A DNA stretch of 64,000 nt from Antedon mediterranea (taxonomy: Eukaryota > Echinodermata > Crinoidea > Comatulida > Antedonidae): positions 3,483,001 through 3,547,000 of the forward strand of contig NC_092671.1 of assembly GCF_964355755.1 (NCBI RefSeq), in the 5' to 3' direction. The position numbers and the translations under genes were made by a program. Shown here piece after piece: positions 62,501 through 64,000 of the stretch (positions within the stretch are counted from its first letter, which is position 1; the number at the start of each line of letters is the position of its first letter). Below the pieces are notes generated by a model. It saw nothing but the letters and a program-made list of their open reading frames with translations. It had not been told where the DNA came from and did no database searches.

Positions 62501-63740
62501 CACATTAACACCATTTTTAATGAAACAGCTCCTTAAGGATGACTTTTTAGATTCATTTTTTGAACTAATGAACTAATAATTTTGATAAAATCACACTTTT
62601 TTTTTTTGTAATTTTCTTTTGTGATTTCAGTTCTTTAAAATTAATGTATGAATTTGGAAGATAAATTTCCATAAACCCTTTCAAAACCTGAACATTCATT
62701 AATATGTAATGAATTCTAAATACCAAACTTATTTTTTCGATTTTAGGAAAGTTGATTGTAGTTTGTAATAATGTAGAGGGGAGAGCGTTTGTACATTTGT
62801 ACAGATGTTTTCTATATTGTATGCATGCATACACATAGGGTATAATAATGTCCATAATCTTACTGGAAAAATATGTTAAACTACTTATGTGTCACTTTCC
62901 TAGTAACTTATAAAGGTTTTCAAAAAATGATATCAAAGACTTCTATTATGTAAGGCATCTTAACATAAAGAAACCCACAAATATCTCATCTAATTTGTTT
63001 TGATTTCCAGCTATTTGTAGGGCTTGGATTTCCATACGATGGACCAGCTCCATTGGAGGCTATTGCAAATGGTTGCGTGTTCCTAAATCCAATGTTTAAA
63101 CCACCCAAGAATTCGAAGAATACAAAGTTCTTCAAAGATAAACCAACCACAAGAGAGGTACAGTATCACTTATTTTTTTTAATTAATTTTATAATGCGCT
63201 TTTTTTTATAGTAACTTCATCTAAAAATGTAGTGGACTGAAATATCATATATTTATCTACCTTATAATTATAGAGAGATGTTTTTTCCCAGTTCATTAAT
63301 TGGTCCAACCAAGCATCAATTTATTTATCTATAAATCTCTGTCTACATTATCAAATTAGTTTGACAAAAAAGTTGTGTCAGTTGCCCAAATATGGTAGTT
63401 ATATGCCCAAATATGGTAGTGATATTCCCAAGTATGGTAGTGATATGGGCACATCACATTTTTTTGTCTCATAAAGTTTGATAGTGTAGACAGAGCTTAA
63501 ACCATTTATTCCATGTTGTTTATTTTACATTTGTTTCTTCTCCAGTTGACATCACAGCATCCATATGCTGAGGTATACATTGGAAAACCATACGTGTACA
63601 CTGTGGACATAACCAACACAACTGCTCTTGAGCTAGCCTTAACTGAAATACAAAAACAAGACGAGTTAGCACCTTATCTACCGTATGAGTTTTCTTGTGA
63701 GGGTATGCTACAGAGGGTTAGCGTCTATATTCAAAATCAG
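26310..63740 (+). CDS. MGAT5: MGAT5-like beta-1,6-N-acetylglucosaminyltransferase, 3' partial
   Basis: Thirteen exons join in frame to 673 codons and run off the window; vertebrate MGAT5 has about 741 residues, so the C-terminal Cys-rich end is missing. The enzyme adds the beta-1,6 GlcNAc branch to complex N-glycans in the Golgi. It is a type II membrane protein: short basic cytosolic end, membrane helix at about 18-37 (IFLMTLMMMWLTCMLMI), then a helical stem (LRDEILEISQKYIQALA) like that of human MGAT5. Conserved blocks are SYPNCKGKL, GVDGSQCSF, LLTKESGFKIAENAF, GGPLGELVQW, VIDSFGTEPAF, TPDNSFMGFVV, GLGFPYDGPAPLEAIANG, LTSQHPYAEVYIG and LPYEFSCEGMLQR. The stem between the membrane and the first conserved Cys has a Lys-rich extension. 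MGAT5 rather than MGAT5B is favoured by overall similarity but not proven. Confidence 0.92.
26842..27135 (+). CDS. MGAT5: MGAT5-like exon 2 (stem)
   Basis: Acceptor TTTTTTCAG. It encodes DLKQTIATVLDSLIERIDKI, parallel to DLKKTLAVLLDNILQRI in the human stem, then a Lys/Asn-rich segment to GGSQPN. Donor ATG|GTATGT. An internal donor, ATC|GTAAGT at 26985, could give a shorter form in a different phase. Confidence 0.8.
27333..27402 (-). mobile_element. tRNA-derived SINE-like fragment
   Basis: The minus strand reads GGCTTTGTGGTTATTATGCT (A-box region) and GGGTTCAAATCC (B box) at tRNA-like spacing, without a complete tRNA fold. Confidence 0.55.
27522..27601 (+). CDS. MGAT5: MGAT5-like exon 3
   Basis: Acceptor TCCAACAG, donor GGT|GTAAGT. 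It encodes KSGCDINLLDLSSYPNCKGK, matching the first conserved Cys pair of the lumenal domain. Confidence 0.88.
30862..32242. mobile_element. 1.38-kb TIR element with 6-bp target duplication
   Basis: Left end CTGGGGCGGATCCAGAGG, right end CTGGATCCGCCCCAG, inverted, with GGACCCCCCCT-type inner repeats. CATACA flanks both sides. No transposase frame is seen, so it is non-autonomous or decayed. Confidence 0.8.
33022..33209. mobile_element. MITE-like element, AGCTCTGTCTACAC family
   Basis: Ends GAGCCTTGTCTACATTTATC and GATAGTGTAGACAAGGCTTA. The arms AAACTTTATGTGTCAAAAAA and TTTTTTTGACACATAAAGTT are long inverted copies. Confidence 0.88.
36220..36583 (+). mobile_element. LINE reverse-transcriptase C-terminal remnant, 5' piece
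   Basis: One frame reads NKTVRCILGLEPRDHIGA, then LSWLPVDF. After a frame break it reads MYHIINGLSPTLMND, HQYNTRFA and TAITSWNHLPKLIQ, then FKRNIRKHLK. These are the usual C-terminal motifs of jockey/CR1-type LINE proteins. The piece is cut by the TIR element at 36584 and resumes at 37500. Confidence 0.82.
36584..37499. mobile_element. 916-bp TIR element nested in the LINE remnant
   Basis: Ends GCCCCGTTTCTGCTGCCAA and, inverted, GGCAGCAGAAACGGGCC. The target duplication CAAAG lies at 36579-36583 and 37500-37504; removing the element restores the LINE frame. The sub-terminal regions are stacks of ATACCGTATA/TATACGGTAT. No transposase is seen. Confidence 0.85.
37500..37735 (+). mobile_element. 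LINE remnant, 3' piece and tail
   Basis: Continues the LINE reading frame (AAAGAGGTTATGCTTGAAAG), then a non-coding 3' end finishing in an AAATAAATAAATGAAATAAA tail. Confidence 0.65.
37784..37873 (+). CDS. MGAT5: MGAT5-like exon 4
   Basis: Acceptor TTTAATAG, donor GAG|GTATGG. WMKHMWKSDKCYALNGVDG, then QCSFMRYLSE, closely matching the human segment. Confidence 0.92.
39219..39320. repeat. 102-bp inverted repeat
   Basis: AACTGTTGAGTTTCTCAACG and, at the far end, GTCAAGAAACTCAACAGTT. The inner arms TTTCGATCAATAT and ATATTGATCGAAA are also inverted. Confidence 0.75.
39725..39799 (+). CDS. MGAT5: MGAT5-like exon 5
   Basis: Acceptor TTTTTCAG, donor AAG|GTTTGC. It encodes VESWCPLLSGRVKEQI to NEK. 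Confidence 0.88.
40861..40942 (-). mobile_element. tRNA-derived SINE-like fragment
   Basis: The minus strand has GCCTGGTGGTAAACATGC (A-box region) and AGGGTTCAATCCTA (B box). Confidence 0.5.
41253..41417 (+). CDS. MGAT5: MGAT5-like exon 6
   Basis: Acceptor TTAACAG, donor AAG|GTAATG. AEVRTNINPLMSLL, KFEWIRQRISNMW and KTKFDNQTRMQKK match the helical segment before the first Rossmann half of vertebrate MGAT5. Confidence 0.88.
41760..43000. repeat. TTGAATAAGTGCTGTAG minisatellite, split by an insertion
   Basis: Irregular 15-17-bp units (GTTGAATAAGTGCT) occur at about 41760-41876 and again at 42711-43000. The gap is filled by the TIR element at 41877-42710. Confidence 0.85.
41877..42710. mobile_element. 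834-bp TIR element inserted in the minisatellite
   Basis: Ends TACCGTATATTTCGGTGTAT and ATACACCGAAATATACGGTA are a perfect inversion, with a second inverted piece, AAGTTGCACCC and AAAGTGCGACTT. The interior is GC-richer. The target appears to be TA. Confidence 0.85.
45001..45186. mobile_element. TIR element, GATGTATTGTCCCCTGAAAA family
   Basis: Left GTTAAGGATGTATTGTTCCTG, right TTTCAGGGGACAATATATCT, inverted. It ends about 30 bases before the acceptor of MGAT5-like exon 7. Related ends occur at 19208, 34539, 35935, 51791 and 52065. Confidence 0.65.
45217..45386 (+). CDS. MGAT5: MGAT5-like exon 7 (first nucleotide-sugar transferase core)
   Basis: Acceptor TTTTTGCAG, donor AAAAG|GTAAGT. VLLHLGLLTKESGFKIAENA and GGPLGELVQWGDIIAS are nearly identical to vertebrate MGAT5 and hold the conserved Glu of GPLGE, which I recall as part of the active site. 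Confidence 0.93.
45411..45481. repeat. 71-bp inverted repeat
   Basis: CCCTTTCACACAGAA and TTCTGTGTGAAAGGG are a perfect inversion around an AT-rich centre. Confidence 0.75.
47227..47392. mobile_element. MITE-like element, AGCTCTGTCTACAC family
   Basis: AAGCTCTGTCTAGACACTAT and GATAGTATAGACAGAGCTTA at the ends. Confidence 0.85.
47509..47652. repeat. 41-bp tandem repeat, four starts
   Basis: GGGCATGATGATGGTATAAC recurs at a 41-bp period (about 47510, 47551, 47592, 47633). It appears to be an internal expansion of a truncated MITE copy beginning near 47412. Confidence 0.85.
48040..48930. repeat. 81-bp tandem array, 11 units
   Basis: TTGGTTGGCTGTAGTGTTAA recurs every 81 bases from 48040 to 48850, with only single-base differences (TTCGTG, TTTGTG or TTCCTG at one place). 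The unit matches a piece of the GGGACACTTT/AATAGGGGTTGGCTGTAG dispersed repeat, of which a decayed half follows at 48930-49020. Confidence 0.95.
49969..50045 (+). mobile_element. tRNA-derived SINE-like fragment
   Basis: GCTTGGTGGTTAGAATGTTTG (A-box region) and a displaced GTTCAATCC (B box). Confidence 0.5.
51791..52083. mobile_element. TIR element, GATGTATTGTCCCCTGAAAA family
   Basis: Left TTAAAGATGTATTGTACCCC, right GGACAATACATCTTTAA, inverted. The interior includes TGGTTGAATTTAACCA and TTTTTTCTACGGAAGTGATT. Confidence 0.7.
53125..53700. repeat. Cluster of AACCTCTATTAAAGGGACAC dispersed repeats
   Basis: ACCTCTATTAAAGGGACAC occurs at about 53134, 53256 and 53369, each followed by TTGGCCATA-type sequence and then AATAGAGGTTTCC at the end. 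Other copies lie near 23600, 29880, 43680, 49870 and 54250. Confidence 0.75.
54783..54917 (+). CDS. MGAT5: MGAT5-like exon 8
   Basis: Acceptor TCTTACAG, donor TTCAG|GTAAGA. SYLKEVGMKGSNCPS, then IIYIDIVGLKQFKKS, phase 2 on both sides. Confidence 0.9.
55248..55742. mobile_element. 495-bp TIR element with 7-bp target duplication
   Basis: Perfect 32-bp inverted ends begin CAAAGAACTTATAACACAAG. ATAATAG flanks both sides (55241-55247 and 55743-55749). Inside are three tandem copies of an 86-bp block (starts 55383, 55468, 55554) with GTCAATTACTCTA and GATGCGGGCGCCCTACTCC. No coding frame. Confidence 0.88.
55851..56057. mobile_element. MITE-like element, AGCTCTGTCTACAC family
   Basis: AAGCTCTGTCTACACTATAA and TTTGATAGTATAGACAGAGC at the ends, with a doubled inner left part. 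Confidence 0.85.
57417..57550 (+). CDS. MGAT5: MGAT5-like exon 9
   Basis: Acceptor GGTTTTAG, donor TTTC|GTAAGT. CMFRVIDSFGTEPAFN, then WGKWGLKPKQFFTMF, a hallmark segment of the family. Confidence 0.93.
57583..57704. repeat. Direct repeat, copy 1 (partner at 59409-59530)
   Basis: CCAATCTCTCAGACTCCCAG through TTATGGGCCCTTGGAGAATA, almost identical over about 120 bases to 59409-59530. Confidence 0.9.
57701..57800. mobile_element. MITE-like element, 5'-truncated copy
   Basis: Only the right half is kept, ending AAAGTTTGATAGTGTAGACA and GAGCTTA. Confidence 0.8.
58158..58234 (+). mobile_element. tRNA-like SINE fragment or tRNA pseudogene
   Basis: TCTGTGTAGTCGAATAGATT (A-box-like) and GGGATTCGAATCCTA (B box). 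The fold is not a complete cloverleaf. Confidence 0.45.
58389..58538. mobile_element. MITE-like element, AGCTCTGTCTACAC family
   Basis: Left TCTGCCTACACTATCAAACT, right AGTTTGATAGTGTAGACAGA then GCTTA. Confidence 0.85.
59409..59530. repeat. Direct repeat, copy 2 (partner at 57583-57704)
   Basis: Same block, CCAATCTCTCAGACTCACAG to AATATTGTAAATACTGTA. Confidence 0.9.
60206..60330 (+). CDS. MGAT5: MGAT5-like exon 10
   Basis: Acceptor TTTTTTCAG, donor GCC|GTAAGT. PHTPDNSFMGFVVDQ, then LVYGKKANMWA. Confidence 0.93.
61351..61509 (+). CDS. MGAT5: MGAT5-like exon 11
   Basis: Acceptor TATTTTAG, donor AAG|GTATGA. DAHEYIDTIHSKFNIHGTVF, then LPSYVINHGIVSG and LLRETK. Confidence 0.93.
63011..63157 (+). 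CDS. MGAT5: MGAT5-like exon 12
   Basis: Acceptor TTTCCAG, donor GAG|GTACAG. LFVGLGFPYDGPAPLEAIAN, then GCVFLNPMF: the donor-sugar binding half of the GT-B fold. Confidence 0.95.
63335..63500. mobile_element. MITE-like element, AGCTCTGTCTACAC family
   Basis: Ends AATCTCTGTCTACATTATCA and TGATAGTGTAGACAGAGCTT, with the CCCAAATATGGTAGT block tripled inside. It ends 45 bases before the acceptor of exon 13. Confidence 0.85.
63546..63740 (+). CDS. MGAT5: MGAT5-like exon 13 (last visible)
   Basis: Acceptor TTCTCCAG, donor CAG|GTAAGA. LTSQHPYAEVYIGKPYVYTV, then LPYEFSCEGMLQRV. The gene continues beyond the window. Confidence 0.95.
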
Positions 63741-64000
63741 GTAAGATGCGCAATAATTAGGCCAGCAGAAACACATAGATATGATGTTTGCATTTGTTAA
63801 AACTTCTGTATGCGATTTCGACTTTTAATCGCATTTGCAAATGATGTTACATCAACTCATAAGTGCATGGCAGCATACATTAAGTACTAGACGCTTTTAA
63901 TATATAGCGCTTACTGCTCAATACTTCTGAGCACTTTACATTATTACCACCCTGGTTATTTGAATACATTCGTATGGACAGCTCTCATAATGTTGCATCA

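Overview
This is eukaryotic, AT-rich, intron-rich DNA, most likely from a marine deuterostome invertebrate, probably an echinoderm. The palindrome TAGGCCTA recurs throughout, introns are long and packed with short terminal-inverted-repeat (TIR) elements, and the MGAT5-type gene resembles the vertebrate enzyme along its whole visible length. The phylum is an inference; species cannot be named from the sequence. Exons below were joined by hand from splice signals, reading phase and protein continuity.

Layout. (1) 262-12896, plus strand: a huge single-pass membrane protein whose 5' end lies outside the window. One 9.5 kb exon encodes a coiled coil and three kinds of internal repeat. It is followed by two thrombospondin type-1 repeats, one transmembrane segment and a long Ser/Asn/Arg-rich tail. 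(2) 14292-17723, minus strand, and 21310-24291, plus strand: two paralogous five-exon genes arranged head to head. Each encodes a signal peptide, a short conserved prodomain, about 127 residues of Gly-Gly-X sequence and a C-terminal eight-cysteine cystine knot of the Spaetzle/neurotrophin type. In both genes the ATG ends exon 1, and the intron phases are identical (0,2,2,2). (3) 26310-63740, plus strand: thirteen coding exons of an MGAT5-like beta-1,6-N-acetylglucosaminyltransferase, running off the right edge.

The rest is introns and intergenic DNA filled with repeats: about nine copies of a palindromic MITE-like family, four larger TIR elements (two nested in older repeats, three with visible target-site duplications), tRNA-derived SINE-like pieces, LINE 3' fragments, an 11-unit 81-bp tandem array and smaller minisatellites.

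The most interesting content is the Spaetzle-like pair. Cytokine or growth-factor cystine knots carried behind a predicted polyglycine-II domain are an unusual architecture that I do not recognise as a described family. The three gene groups (adhesion-type membrane protein, secreted ligands, Golgi glycosyltransferase) share no obvious pathway; their adjacency is probably incidental.
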